Notes: generated by a model not told the origin, from the letters alone. 64,000 bases of DNA from Kudoa neothunni (GCA_964304625.1 OZ199838.1:8928001-8992000), one strand, 5' to 3'; shown: positions 10,839-23,150, counted from the stretch's first letter. Made by a program: numbers and translations.

Positions 10839-11839
10839 CCTGCCTAGTAAACATTAATTTATAATCATTTTGAACCTTCTAAATAAAATGGGGTAAAATT
10901 CTACCCCAAGTGAATTTTGCCAACAATATTATAGTGTATAAATGGGGACATAACTCCCTTCCACTTTTTGTAATCTTTCATCTTTATGAAAACTTTCAGA
11001 AAAATATGTTGACATTTTTTTGTCATATATCAAAAAAGTTAATGTGAAAACTCCTTCCAAATAATATTGAGGTAGAATTTACCCCACATATTATTTCGTA
11101 AAATTATTGAAAATTTTGATACGTGTGATTATTAAAAATTTACTGGAATTCAATCCAGTAAATAATAAATAAATAAAGAAACACTATACATGCGATGCCA
11201 TTCCGCATGCGCAACATCGATATAAGCATGTCGTTCTCTCCAGAATACAACGATAGCTCCTCATTCTCTCATCATTTTTATACCAGTTATTTAAAATACG
11301 GTGACTTTTCATCAGTTTTCTTATTTCTTCGTTGTAGAGTGAATTAAAAAAACATATATGACAACTGTTAATCAATATTACTCTTTGTGCACTTTTTAAA
11401 ATTTCTCGATTTCTTATCTATTTTCCTAAATTTGTGTACAGTATTCAATGATAAAATTAGGGGAAAAAATAATCACAATAATAATATGTAAAAAATTTTT
11501 ATCTTCGGAGAACTTTTGGGGTCAAATTTACCCCAAGTTTTTATTTTACGATATTATTATAAAAAAATTTTTGAAAGTGGAGACGTGTTTATTTCGAATT
11601 CTATCGACTCATTTTTTGGTAAAATAGTGATTAATATTACATTTAATCTGTGTTAATACCTTACTAATAGTCTCGGATCCACCTCGCAAATTATCGTACA
11701 AACGATAACACTTCGCGTATAATATTTCAGATGATAGATTGAAGATTAAATATTCCTCACCGCAAAAAAAAACAACTATATAAATTTGTAAAATTTTATT
11801 AGGAGTATCTAACTAATTTTAACAATTCTTATATTTCTT

Positions 11840-13178
11840 TGATGAATGAATTGAGCGATAGTATTTATTGTAACAGGAGCATTTGGTTTCAGTTTTTTTA
11901 TCGGTTTCCTCGAGGACAATATTCACATCGACGTCTTTTTTCGGCAATTTGGAAAGTGTTAGTTGGGGTCCCTAAATGGGGTGATTTTGCTTTGACAATT
12001 TTCCCATTCTGTAAATTACGATCTATGAGAGGTTGATAGAGAGCTCGTGCGATTTCTTTTAAAGATATACGACGTCTTTTAAATTTGCAATTGAAAATTA
12101 TTTTATGTAATGAGAACGCATTTATAAGTGACAAATCTATCATATTGAAAAATACGATCATTAGCCACCTACGAGTGAATCGACGTGTCGAAACCGACGC
12201 CAACATACGATCGACAGTGTCGACCCCTCCTTTGGTTTTATTGTAATATGTGATAATTTCAGGTTCTTTTTATGAGAATCATTCATAATTTTTACATTAT
12301 TAGTTCCCGTAGACAAAATTATAACACTCTTATTCTTTTTACTCACTTAAGAGGTGAGCATGTTCTTTTGGAAAAATACAAATGTGGTGCTGAAAAGACT
12401 TCTATTTTTAGGACGGAAGAACACACGGAGGGAGCTCCCCCTTATTGTGCCTTACAGTTCCAAGATAGGTTAATCGTTTTCCAACAGTTTAGACGCAAGA
12501 CAAGCCGAGGAAAAAAAGTTGTCAACGACGATATTCCTCCCAGAGTTGAACAAAGGTTCCGACAGTGAAAACACAATATTTTCCCCAACTTTTGCATTGC
12601 GTTGATTTGAGTTATTATTTTTCCCGAGGTACAGTAGGATATTAATGATATACTTTTCAGCCGGATCAACAGCTAGAAAAAATTTGATGCCGTATTTTGC
12701 CGGTTTGAGGGGCATACATTGTTTGAAAGGACACCTCCCTCTAAACGCAACTAACTGTTCATCGATTGTCACATCCTCATTCGGCGAAAAATACTTCGGG
12801 AGTTCCCTTGACCAAATTTCCCATAATTCTCTTATAGGACAAAACTATATCCATTTGTTTCCTTTCCGCCCTTGTAGAATAATTGTCGAAATGGAGACAT
12901 CTTGTGATTTGCTTAGAGCGCGTCTTCGAAAAAATATTTCGGCATATCTCCCTACCTTCTGATAGACTGAATAATTCAGATAATGGCTCTTCAGGGTCCT
13001 TGTGTAGAGCTAGTAGAATGAGGATCCCCAAATAACCGTTCAATTCGATAGAATCCATATCTATCCAGTCATCTTTCAAATAATGTTTCCCAAACAGATT
13101 TGTGCAATCGAGTATTTTTTTACAGATAGTTTCTGAAAAAAATATGGAAAAACTGTCCAAAATATTATGATTCCGTTG
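11840..13178 (-). pseudogene. piggyBac transposase remnant, main part
   Basis: Minus-strand frames encode a DDE_Tnp_1_7 (piggyBac) transposase. 13160-12777 has the N-terminal core (SFSIFFSETICKKIL, IELNGYLGILILLALHK). 12772-12470 has the signature TIDEQLVAFRGRCPF, containing a catalytic Asp, and VDNFFSS, another. Downstream are pieces of the C-terminal region and a Cys-rich tail (RCEYCPRGN, then KTETKCSCYN in another frame). There are several frame changes, so it is inactive. The first ~75 codons lie beyond the LTR element at 17580-17349, in a frame with one internal stop (CFLDS then TGA). Confidence 0.7.
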
Positions 13179-13183
13179 GTAAC

Positions 13184-13297
13184 TGTAGTGAACCTAATAT
13201 AATTAATCACCTTTATGTTATGGTCGATGTTAGTCATCGGAGGCGGGGTTAGTTTTGTTGAACCGTGTTTTCTATAGCTTGTCGCTGCTGCGTTACA
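13184..13297 (+). repeat. Left LTR
   Basis: 114-bp direct repeat TGTAGTGAACC...GCGTTACA, paired with 17227-17343. Confidence 0.9.
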
Positions 13298-13369
13298 TTT
13301 GGTGTCAGAGGTCCAAGTGAAAATGAAAATCAAGGAAATTAATTTTGATATGCCATATGCCGATCGGAC

Positions 13370-14050
13370 GTGAAACTTGAGGAATTGGAGGCAAGATCCC
13401 TCATAAAAAACCACACAACGGAACAACATTACGCATTCCTGCTACTAGCAATACCTATCCACCAAAGTCCAATGTTAAAGCCATCCGATCAAGAGAAACT
13501 CGAATTGGGTCCCGTAGAAGCGTTGACGAGGAGGATAAGGGGATATTATGCAAGTGTCACAAGTATACAAAACCAGTGGACGATTTTCTTGAACAACAAA
13601 ATTAAGTCAGGAGGGAGAATCCAAGAATTTGCCAATCGAATTTTGCTTCGCCTAAAAGCGGCTAGACCGAGTGCGACGGCGGAAGATATAATATTCTTCC
13701 TGAAGCCAAAAATGTACCAACCCATATTGAACAGTGAATCCACCGGAAACATGGCGGTACTCGTGGAGAAAGCCCAAGCGTATCTTGACGCAAATCCGAC
13801 AGACGCAACCGATACGACTCCATACATAAATGCTGTGAAACAACCAATTTATCCTACTCGACCACCCAACAAACAGGAATGTTATAAATGTGGTAGTAGA
13901 TACCATTTTGGCCACGAATGTAAGGGCCTCATACGCTGTAACATATGCCAAAAGGTTGGGCACATGGCAAAAAAATGCTATAGCCGGTCAGGAAACGAAA
14001 AAGGGGGCAGGCCTACTCTCGAGCCTCGCTCTCGAATTCACCGAAATTAG
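13370..14050 (+). pseudogene. gag region of the LTR fossil
   Basis: Encodes a capsid-like region followed by two nucleocapsid zinc knuckles of the CX2CX4HX4C type (CYKCGSRYHFGHEC and CNICQKVGHMAKKC). Two knuckles occur in several Ty3/gypsy clades, for example Mag-like. Treated as part of the fossil element. Confidence 0.8.
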
Positions 14051-14059
14051 AGAGTATTG

Positions 14060-17000
14060 CCATGACTACTAATATTCGACACGAAGGCACGCCCCAGGGA
14101 TTATTTGTGTCTTGTGCTTGCCCAGGATCCGAAAATTCATTTAGTGGCTTGGTGGATACTGGATCGTCGCATACCCTCATTAATGGAAAACTTATCAATA
14201 ATAGTATGAATGTAGTGGAGTGTCCTTATATGTGTCTTTTCTCTGCGCGTGGCGACAAGATCGAAATATCGCATTTTATCACAATTCAAGTGCATATTGG
14301 TAGAGTTTGGGTAGATTGCAAAGCATTTATTGTTAACAATCTGATATACGATGCTATTATTGGGAGAGATTTTTTGTTCGAACATTTGTAATATCATTAT
14401 TGATACGAAATTATCTGATGGTCATTGGAACAATATCCCGCCAAGGAGCCAGTCGGTCAATACAATAAAATATCCATTACAGTCACTGGTAAAATCCCGA
14501 GATATCAAAGGTGTTAATATGGTTCGGTCTGTGGAAAGAGCTGGTGATTGCTCAGTCGGAGAATACGCTATCCATAGGATTGTAACCGACGGTCACGAAC
14601 CAATTTCATCTAGACCCTATAGAGTTCCCATACACTACAGGAATGCGGTAGACAAAGAAATAGACAGGATGCTATCGTTGGGAGTGATACAACGATCAAA
14701 AAGTGCTTGGTCATCTCCAGTTGTGATAGTGGAGAAGAAGAGCGGTGATCTACGTCTGTGCGTCGATTACAGGAAATTGAACGATGTGACCGTAAAAGAT
14801 GAATATCCACTGCCAATTCTTGAAGAAGTATTGGATTCACTTGGGGGTGCAAATTTTTTCTCAACTCTGGACTTGCAATCCGGCTATTGGCAAATACCGA
14901 TGGCACCGGAGGATGTTGAGAAAACTGCATTTAGTCATGGTCGTGGACTTTACGAATTTCTCAAAATGCCCTTCGGATTGTGTAATGGTCCAGCCACCAT
15001 TCCAAAGAATAATGGACAGACTACTTAGCGATTTGCCCTTTGCTATAGCATACCTTGACGATATTGTGATATTCTCAAAGTCAAAATCTGAACATATGGA
15101 CCACGTTGATATAGTATTGGAGAGGCTGAACACGGCAAATTTGAAAATTAACAACGAAAAATCCAAATTCTGCAAAAACGAGCTGGCTTATTTGGGATTC
15201 ATTATCTCCAAGGATGGTATTCGGAATGACCCTGATAGAGTTAAAAGTATATTGGACTGGAAAGAACCAAGATCCAAAGATGACTTGCAAGCTTTTCTTG
15301 GCGCTTTAAACTTTATGCATAGACACATTAAAGGATTGGCTAAGCTCTCATCACATTTTACGGATATGATGTCATCGAAGGTACCATTCAAATGGGATGA
15401 CGACGAAAGGAAAATGTTCCGCATATTGAAGGAGGCTGTAAAGGAGTCACCTACTTTAGCATATCCGAATCCGGACATTCCATTCTATCTTGAATGTGAT
15501 ACATCAAATACAGCTGTTGGAGCAGTGCTTTATCAGAGCCCGGAGAGAAAAGATGTCATTGCCTATACAAGTAAAAAGTTAAATTGCAGCCAAAAGAAAC
15601 TATAGTGTGACAGACAGAGAGGCATTGGCGATCGTAAACGCTGTATGAAAATTTCGGACATTACTTGATTGGGAAAAAATTCTTCATATTGACAGATCAC
15701 AATCCCCTGGTCTATTTGAGGAACATGAAAGATCCAAGAGGGAGACGCGCTCGTTGGTTGATGGAAATGGAAGACTATTGTTATGAAATTATGTATAAAC
15801 CTGGATGTCAAAACAACATTGCGGATGCCCTGTCCAGAAGCGTGCTCAGTATGGGAACATTTGCTACCTACGATCAATTAAGGACAGCACAAAACGAGGA
15901 TAAATGCATACAAGTCGCTAAAAATGCCAAGAGGAATCCGACGGAATCGACAAAATTATCTGGAAACTCCGAACTGAAGAAATTATATGATAGAAGAGAC
16001 AAATTGGAAAATGGTAGATGGATTACTTTGTCACGCCTCACGTTTTTGGTAAATTACCTGTTGTTCCATGGCGAATGAGAAGAATGATCGTTAAAAAAGT
16101 ACATGAGGAATGTGCACACTCAGGAATAACGAAGACAGTACAAGTATTACGGAGAAATTTTTATTGACCAACGCTAGAAGACGATGTTACATCTATGATA
16201 AAAAAGTGTGATATATGCCTGAACGTGAAAGGAAATACTCATAAAGTAAAAGCACCACTAATGCCGATCCCCGTGCTAGGTCCTTGTGTAAGATGGCACG
16301 TAGATTTTATGGGACCAATGGAAACTACATCAAACGGTAATAGGTTTGTAATTCTATTTATAGATCAATTTACTCAATGGGTGGAAGCAAAAGCCTTATC
16401 AACAATCACAGCTAAAGAAACCGCGGATGCTTTCTTTGAATTGATAATATCGTGCCACGGTTGCCCGAAATATCTACATTCGGATCAAGGAGTTCAGTTT
16501 GAATCAGTACTATTCGGTGATGTCTGTAGACTTTTTGGTGTTCAAAAGTCGCGGTCGACGGCCTATCACCCGGAAGGAAATGGCATGGCAGAGCGTCAAG
16601 TACGTAACATAAAAACTAAACTTAAAGCTCTCATTCTGGAAAACAACGCAGAATGGGACCAAAGTTTAGATAAAGCCCTTCTGGCTACTAGAATAACGCC
16701 GTCAGCAACTACGGGTTATAGCCCCGCGTATTTAATGTATGGTAGAGAATTAGTTACACCTACTAGTACAATATCCTACAATCTAAACAATGCTGTTACA
16801 AACCCTCATGTTTACGCTGAGAAACTCTCGAATGCAATGAGAAGCGCATTAAACAAAGCAAAAGAGAATATAGAAGAGGCACAAACGAAACAGTCTTATT
16901 ACTACAACCGCAAAAATGTCAACGGAAAACAGAAAATAGGAAGTCATGTCTACATAAAGAATAGGAAAATCACTTCACTCGCCCCAAAATATGAAGGACC

Positions 17001-17110
17001 ATATAAGGTAATAAAGGCGAAAGGCCCTGTTTATTTTGTTGAAAACCACACCAATAAAATTCAGTCCGTCCATGAAAATGACGTCTTGCCAACATATACC
17101 ATCGATTAGT
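14060..17110 (+). pseudogene. pol region of the LTR fossil
   Basis: The parts appear in order: retroviral-type aspartic protease with a DTGSS motif (about 14.1-14.4 kb), reverse transcriptase with YLDD (about 14.5-15.3 kb), RNase H (about 15.4-15.8 kb), and integrase with an HxxxH/CxxC-like zinc region and a DDE core (about 16.1-17.1 kb). The protease-RT-RNase H-integrase order is that of Ty3/gypsy. No envelope-like region was recognised between integrase and the right LTR. The region is broken. Confidence 0.85.
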
Positions 17111-17226
17111 CAAATACCAATCCGAACACTAAACAAAACAATAGACCTACGAGAAACAAGAAAAGGCCGCTATACCTTGATGATTTCGAAGTATAATCCA
17201 TTATTTTAAAAAAGGGGGGGGGGTAA

Positions 17227-17343
17227 TGTAGTGAACCTAATATAATTAGTCATCACCTTTATGTTATGGTCGATGTTCGTCGTTGGAGGCGAGGTTAGTT
17301 TTGTTGAACCGTGTTTTCTATAGCTTGTCGCTGCCGCGTTACA
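17227..17343 (+). repeat. Right LTR
   Basis: 117-bp partner of the left LTR at 13184-13297, about 95% identical by eye, preceded by a polypurine tract. Confidence 0.9.
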
Positions 17344-17634
17344 GTAACAATATGCGGTAGGACCAGGAGGGGGGTTCAAAATGTTTTCCGCCGAAGTGCG
17401 TTTTGTTTGAGGTATTTTGGGGCCCCATGCAATTCCTGATTTACTAAGATTTGAGCCTGTGAAGACTGTTGTCTCCGTTGAATCGGATGAATCTACTCAT
17501 GAATCCAAAAAGCAGTCGTCAGGCTCGCTTCCTGATGATTCTAATTCACTATTGAATTCGCTGTAATCACTCATCGACATTTGTTTAGTTAGAGTTTAAC
17601 ACGAGGTGAGAATTAAAATTTGGGATAAAAAACC

Positions 17635-18690
17635 GGCTAAATTACAGTATCTGTGTGAACTTCAGCTCCGATTGGAAATTCTCGCAAAATATTAGCGCAA
17701 GTGATGTATCACAAGAGATTATTCACATTCGAGACCATTAATGAAATAATCATTCTCGATTATGGTTATTTTCGTGATGATGTAGATATTACAATTAAAA
17801 ATTTACAAAATCTCGGCCTGTTACATAGCTTTTGCAAATGTATTGGGGGAATAGTATGAGTGTAGTTCCGCGTACAGATACAGGTGATGCTTACCAGTTT
17901 AGATGTAGTAAATGCCATAAAAGGCGCTCATTGAGATCTGGGACCATTTTTGAAATGTCGAAGCTCCTTTTGTGGAGATCATTCATCCTTGTGGTCTGTT
18001 TTGTTCAGCATCCAACCATGACATTGGATCAGCTTCGACAACACCTTGATATCGCGTCGAATTCAACAATAATGGATTGGGAGACCATTATACGAAATTT
18101 CGTGGCTTCCAAATTGAATGATGAATTCACGAAAATTGGAGGTGATGGAGTAATTGTTCAAATTGACGAGACCGCCATCTCGAAAAGGAAATATAATGTT
18201 GGCAGTGTTCTGAAAAATCAGCAACACTGGATGGTAGGTCGGATTGACGAAGATGGGAGCTGCTTCCTAGAGATTTCTCAATACAGAGACAGAGACGTTT
18301 TTGAGAGAATAATAATCGATAACGTGGAAGACGGTTCAGCAATATGGACGAATGGATGGGACGGATACAATAATGTAGAAAATCTGGGTTTTTCTCATGG
18401 AATTGTTATACACAAAAGAAAGTTTGTTTCGAGCGATGGGGTTCACACAAACAAAACAGAGGCGACTCGGAGTGCTTTTAAAAGGAAATATAGAAACGCC
18501 ACAAATAAGAACCTGGAGAGTTTGCCTGGGTATATAGCTGATTTTCTATGTAGAATAAAGTTTTCTAACAGGGAAATTAATACTCTTTTTGTATATATTT
18601 TGACGTTTTATTCATTTTAAAAATAATACCCTAAGTATACCGACATGTGTTTTTTTCACGCCGAAGTTGCACAGATAATGTAATTTTTCC
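17635..18690 (+). mobile_element. Merlin DNA transposon
   Basis: A 1056-bp element with a perfect 8-bp target duplication AAAAAACC (17627-17634 and 18691-18698). The ends begin with GG and are inverted copies: GGCTAAATTACAGTATCTGT on the left and GGAAAAATTACATTATCTGT on the right (reverse complement). The GG start, 8-bp duplication and ISXO2/IS1016-like transposase are all diagnostic of Merlin. It lies inside the 5' region of piggyBac element 1. Confidence 0.85.
17704..18620 (+). pseudogene. Merlin transposase (ISXO2-like DDE), near-complete
   Basis: From ATG 17704 the frame encodes YHKRLFTFETINEII... and the first CxC of a zinc ribbon (FCKCIGG). One frame change near 17850, in a G run, leads into the main frame 17832-18620 (SVVPRTDTGDAYQF, RCSKCHKRRSLRSGT). 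The ISXO2-like domain has the first catalytic Asp in QIDETAISKRKY and a third acidic position in HTNKTEATRS. The place where Merlin proteins usually carry the second Asp reads WTNGWDGY, with Asn. It is therefore probably inactive although only lightly damaged. The plain Merlin family assignment is firm. Confidence 0.8.
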
Positions 18691-19095
18691 AAAAAACCAA
18701 CTGAAAAGTATTACGGCCCTAAGTGGTGAAAATAAATAAGAATTGCTATTTTCGGGTATGTATTAAGTTATTGTTTACCTAACCTTAAAATAAAAATATT
18801 TCCCCCAGAAATTGACCCCCAAATTATTATTTTCAACAATAAATTAGCTATTAAACAGTGGCTTACATTGTACGATCATTTCCTAACAGCTTACGAATAA
18901 CTACGTAAAAGATTTAACAGGATTAATTTTTGTGTTTCACATTGTTTTACTGAAAAACTAGTCGATAGAAATTGAAAATATTGGAAAATTGAATTGGTAA
19001 CAATTTTTGTAATTAGTTTAGCAAATAATAATCTGCGGTAAAATTGACCCCAAAAGACCTCCGAAGATGGGTTTTTAGCGACTTTAGAAGGTTAA

Positions 19096-19398
19096 AAAGA
19101 CATGATATAATTGTTCAATATTTCGACAAGTTTTGTGTTTTCTGCACAGTTTTACACGGTATTGTTTTAAAATATGATAAATTAATTGGCAGCTGTTATA
19201 AAACTTGAATTAAATGTTAAAACTAAAAACCCACAGAATTACAACTATAAATACAATTACCCCCCATGGAAACGTAACAATTAAATTTCCGCGCATGTGC
19301 CCACAGGATATAACGCAGCGCATCCCAACTAAAATTGGACTCGCACCCCCCATTTTTTGACGAAACGAAATTCGCACCCCCAGTTGGGAACCCCTGAT
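19096..19398. repeat. hAT-type right end (solo)
   Basis: The segment ending at 19398 reads, on the minus strand, CAGGGGTTCCCAACTGGGGG, a typical hAT terminus. No matching left end was found, so only one end of an element is supported. Confidence 0.4.
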
Positions 19399-19739
19399 AT
19401 GACGTTAATAATTGGTCATTTATTCAAAATTTATTCGATGAATTTTCCTCATATTTTGTCAGTCGATACTGAATTTTATTTTATACAATTTTATCAAAAA
19501 AAGTAGGGTAGACTTTTACCCCCATTTATGTTTGGAGGGTGGAAATTTTTCAGCTACATAGAAGATTAAATAAACATAGTTTATTCTTCGTTGGATAGAA
19601 TATTGTCTGTGGAGAGCGAAATTGTCGATTCGAATATTCTGATAGTCGTATTAGAAGAAAAATATTTCTGGATTCATTATTTACGAAAAGGTTTCAAAAA
19701 TAGATGAAGATCTTAAAATTAATGATTTTAATTGAAGTA

Positions 19740-20800
19740 AAGGTTGCTTCTCTAATTCCAAGACAAGGTATTACTTGATGAATATCAGATTACATGGAGA
19801 GGCTGGAAATGTTGATATCAGTGCCATCCCTGAATTGATGAACAATAATTCTAATATCCTTGGTAAATATAGATGGGAAGATATTGTAAATATGAACGAA
19901 GCCGACCTTTTCTACGAGCAATTATCTCGGCGATCGTATGTCACCAAGCACGAATCTGTTATAATGGAACAAAACAATCAAAAAAAGGGTAAAAAATATT
20001 GGCTATTGTTTCAATGTACCGGTGAGAAATGTCCACTTTACGTTATTGGAAAATTTAAGAAGCCGCGTTGTTTTAATGGGGTCAAAAATCTCCCAGTAAA
20101 ATTAAAGTCTCAAAAAAATGGTTGGATGCCTGTGGCTCTATTCTAAATCCTAAAAAATTTAGATAACAAGTTCAGTCAAGAAAATAGAAAAGTCCTTATC
20201 CTCCTTGATCAATGCCCGTGTCATCCCAATTTAACAAACCACTTTAATAACACTGAATTGTTGTTCCTACCTAAAAACACCACCAGTATCCTCCAGCCAA
20301 TGGATCTCGGCATCATTCATAGTTTAAAGGTAAACTACCGCAAATTGTTGACCAGAAAGTTTCTGTCCGATGAGGATACTTCAACACCCTTCAAATACAC
20401 GATTATGGATTATTTTCATACGTTGAATGAAGCATGGGACATGGTAGAGAAAAAATATTGAAAACTGTTTCAAGAAATCTCAGATATTTAGGATTCGTAG
20501 GATTAACTATAAATTAATATTAATATAAAATAAAGAGGATACTAACGCAGACGTCGACTCCGCATCTGAAACAATAATTGTTGGTAAATATGCATTCCAG
20601 GTAAGTTTTTTTCAAATAAATTTCTAGACGACTTTGACGATGTAAGTGAATTGGAGGAAGCTGAAACCGTACATGAGGACGCATCATATCAAATCAATAC
20701 GGATATTTTGATCGTTCCAAAATGCGATGAAGATCAGGATTCTTATGAAAATAGTGATATAGTTAGATCGGCTGAATTAAAAATGTTATAAATATTATGA
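19740..20800 (+). pseudogene. Tigger/pogo transposase remnant
   Basis: 19775-20143 matches the start of the DDE_1 domain of Tigger/jerky transposases (DISAIPELM, NMNEADLFYEQLSRRS, FKKPRCFNGVKNLPV). The usual N-D-E-T-G motif reads NMNEADLFY, so the first catalytic Asp seems lost. About 20160-20461 continues in other frames with LLDQCPCHPN (second Asp) and NTTSILQPMDLGII (third Asp). An acidic tail (DDFDDVSELEEAE) follows at ~20635. Several breaks are present, and an intron-like gap precedes the tail. Terminal repeats were not located. Confidence 0.7.
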
Positions 20801-21283
20801 GAAAAGTTTTTATGCGAGAGAATCCTGCTGATTTAATCTATACTGACCCATGATGGACGAAATATATAAAATTATTAAAGACAGGTACAAAATAAAAAAA
20901 TAGATGACTTTTTCGATAAAAGTTAATATTTTCCGCTGTTCGCGCGCGCGGAAAATTCCTATAACTATGCCTGTTGCCGAAAAGTACAATATTACTTATT
21001 ATTATGAATGTCTCCAATATATTGACCCAAAAACTGTCACTGTATCATGTTTTAAAAATATCTATTATCTTGACTCCTAATGACATCCTAGAGATGAAAA
21101 ATATAATAATCAAAACTTATAAATGTTGTTAGAATCTAAATATAGAAATTATATTCATGCAGAACAATTTAATTTTGTTGATGAAGATGTGTATGAGTGG
21201 ATTGAGTGGACACGATGCACAAAGATTGTAGTAAGCGTCGTCACGATAATCATCAAGAGAAATCAATTAGCCAAAGAAAAAGG
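20801..21283. other. Unassigned DNA before piggyBac 2
   Basis: AT-rich, with a short CG-rich run CGCGCGCGCGG near 20940. No gene or complete repeat recognised. Confidence 0.4.
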
Positions 21284-21336
21284 TTAACCTTCATGTGCAA
21301 TTCATGGAGGGTTTCGTTGTTTAAAAAAAAGGCCCA

Positions 21337-21536
21337 NNNNNNNNNNNNNNNNNNNNNNNNNNNNNNNNNNNNNNNNNNNNNNNNNNNNNNNNNNNNNNNN
21401 NNNNNNNNNNNNNNNNNNNNNNNNNNNNNNNNNNNNNNNNNNNNNNNNNNNNNNNNNNNNNNNNNNNNNNNNNNNNNNNNNNNNNNNNNNNNNNNNNNNN
21501 NNNNNNNNNNNNNNNNNNNNNNNNNNNNNNNNNNNN
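21337..21536. other. Assembly gap (200 N)
   Basis: A run of exactly 200 undetermined bases inside piggyBac element 2; the round size suggests a scaffold placeholder. Protein predictions across it are artefacts. Confidence 0.99.
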
Positions 21537-21539
21537 AAA

Positions 21540-23150
21540 ATTGATATCCAATAATTTCCATCGAGCGTTTCAAAGCGGGTTGGGTAGAAATTAATAGATT
21601 TTTGAGTCTTCTTTCTTGTTCACCTTTTATTAACGAATAAGACAAATCCAATAGAAATCTTTGTCTTCTACCAGTTTTATCAGTCCTCATGTAGGTAGGA
21701 TTTCTATTTATGAAAATTACATATGCGTTGAATGCAGCCACATCTAATAATTGGCAGAACATCGCGAATGGCCAACGTCGACACTTTCTCTTGCAAGAAA
21801 ATGTTTGAAACACATTGATCTAATGTGTGAACGCCGCATTTTTTTTTGTAGTCTAAGATTGCCTGATTCTTAGCATGGTATTCTTTACTTACATTTTGAG
21901 TGCGGTGTTCTGATGAAAGGATAACCACTGCCTTATTTTTACGCGGAACATACGAAATAAGGGTGAATACTTTGTAAAAACCAAATAGTGATGAAAACAT
22001 CTTTCTTGATCTATGCGCCAAAAATTCTGGGGGTATAAAAGTTCTGCATTTACGCACAGTTCCAAGAATTGATGTTTTCCTTTCATACAAATATTCAGCC
22101 AGTTTCCACGAAGTAAAATAATTGTCGAAGGTGATACTACGGCCTGCATCCAAAGGTGATATGTTAAATTTACCACAACATTAAAAGGTAGGTTGGATTC
22201 ACGGTAACTGTCAATTTTACCCAAATATAGAATTATGTTTCAAACATAAAATGTGTCCGCTGTCGCAAACAATCCAGAATTTCAAACCGTATTTCGATGG
22301 TTTTTTGGGCATGTACACTAAAAATGAAACTCACCCCCGAAAAGGATACAGCTGTTCATCAACAGTTAAATTAGGACCTGGGATATAGCTGGTTCTACAG
22401 ATGTCAGTAAATTCCTCGAATATTTTTTTATCAGTGAAAATTTATCTTGCAAGCTTGGATTTTTGTTTCTGGTCCGAGTACTCATCAAAACGCAATACAC
22501 ATAGGATTTTTTTGAATCTATCCCGACTCATCGTTGCGCGAAATAAGGGCCTCCCATGAATTTCATCCCATAAAATTTTCGTACTTTCCAAATTGGATTT
22601 GTAGGCACTAGCTAACAACAATAATCCTAAAAAAGCTTTTAGTTCAATCAGATCGAGATGTTTCCATTTATCTCCCATCTCATCGATGCCTTTGTGATTT
22701 GTGTACAACATGATTTCTTCCATCATTTGTTTAGTTATGAAATGATTGAAGTAATCAAGTGGCGTCGTCGAATCGAAAGAATCAATTGGCTTCCCTTGTA
22801 CAATACTGCGGTTTATTATATTATGACAGGAAGTTCGTCCAGGAGTGGGCTGGGAAGTCCAAATAATAGATGTATCTTTCGACAAATAATTATTAAGGGA
22901 ATCTCGAGTGTTACAGTCATGTGAAACAATTTGTGAAGAAGAATCTTGATTGAATATGCTTAGTTGTCCCTTAAATGAATCTATGAATAATGAAATTAAG
23001 ATTTTATATTTTTTCGATAAACCAACCGTCCAAATCATGTAGTAAACTTTCGTTTAACTCGTTATCATCCTCCAGGAAATTTTTTAGCTCGTTTGAAGAT
23101 ATACTTTCAGTGTCATATGATATATCAGTAAATAAACGGGAATCTTCCAT
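21540..23150 (-). pseudogene. piggyBac transposase remnant (second element)
   Basis: The minus-strand reading starts at 23150 (MEDSRLFTDISYDTES). It changes frame near 23010, continues through 23038-22442 (LDYFNHFITKQMMEEI, LIELKAFLGLLLLASAYKS), then reaches NLTVDEQLYPFRG near 22360, containing a catalytic Asp. ITFDNYFTSWKLAEYLYE at ~22130 carries the next Asp, and GVHTLDQ at ~21820 the third. It runs into the gap. Several frame changes make it inactive. The sequence differs from piggyBac 1 throughout, so the two are separate lineages. Confidence 0.7.

Larger units (their letters stand above)
13184..17343 (+). mobile_element. Ty3/gypsy-type LTR retrotransposon (fossil)
   Basis: Bounded by short LTRs (13184-13297, 114 bp; 17227-17343, 117 bp) that begin TGTAG and end TTACA, with a 5-bp target duplication GTAAC at 13179-13183 and 17344-17348. 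A putative primer-binding region (TTTGGTGTCAGAGG) follows the left LTR, and a purine tract with a long G run precedes the right LTR. The internal order is gag, protease, reverse transcriptase, RNase H, integrase, the Ty3/gypsy order. It is nearly full length but broken, with a handful of breaks. The LTRs differ at about six positions plus one 3-nt gap (~5%), so insertion is moderately recent. It sits in the transposase of piggyBac element 1. Confidence 0.9.
10839..19091 (-). mobile_element. piggyBac element 1, dead, host of nested insertions
   Basis: The right end is CC...GG followed by TTAA at 19092-19095. The left end is either just after TTAA 10835-10838 (CCTGCCTAG) or nearer 11460, where ATCTTCGGAGAACTTTTGGG mirrors the right end. 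The transposase is on the minus strand, starting at 17580, split by the LTR element (13179-17348) and continuing from ~13178 down to ~11840. The 5' region also carries a Merlin element (17635-18690). Subterminal GGGGTNAAATTNACCCC palindromes sit on both sides. TTAA targets and DDE_Tnp_1_7 similarity place it in piggyBac. Confidence 0.65.

Noticed and set aside
13546-15877. Several minus-strand frames of 60-106 codons
   Set aside because: They are shadows of the LTR fossil's plus-strand regions and have no family signature.
21206-21813. Frames containing long runs of X
   Set aside because: They are translated through the 200-N gap; not real proteins.
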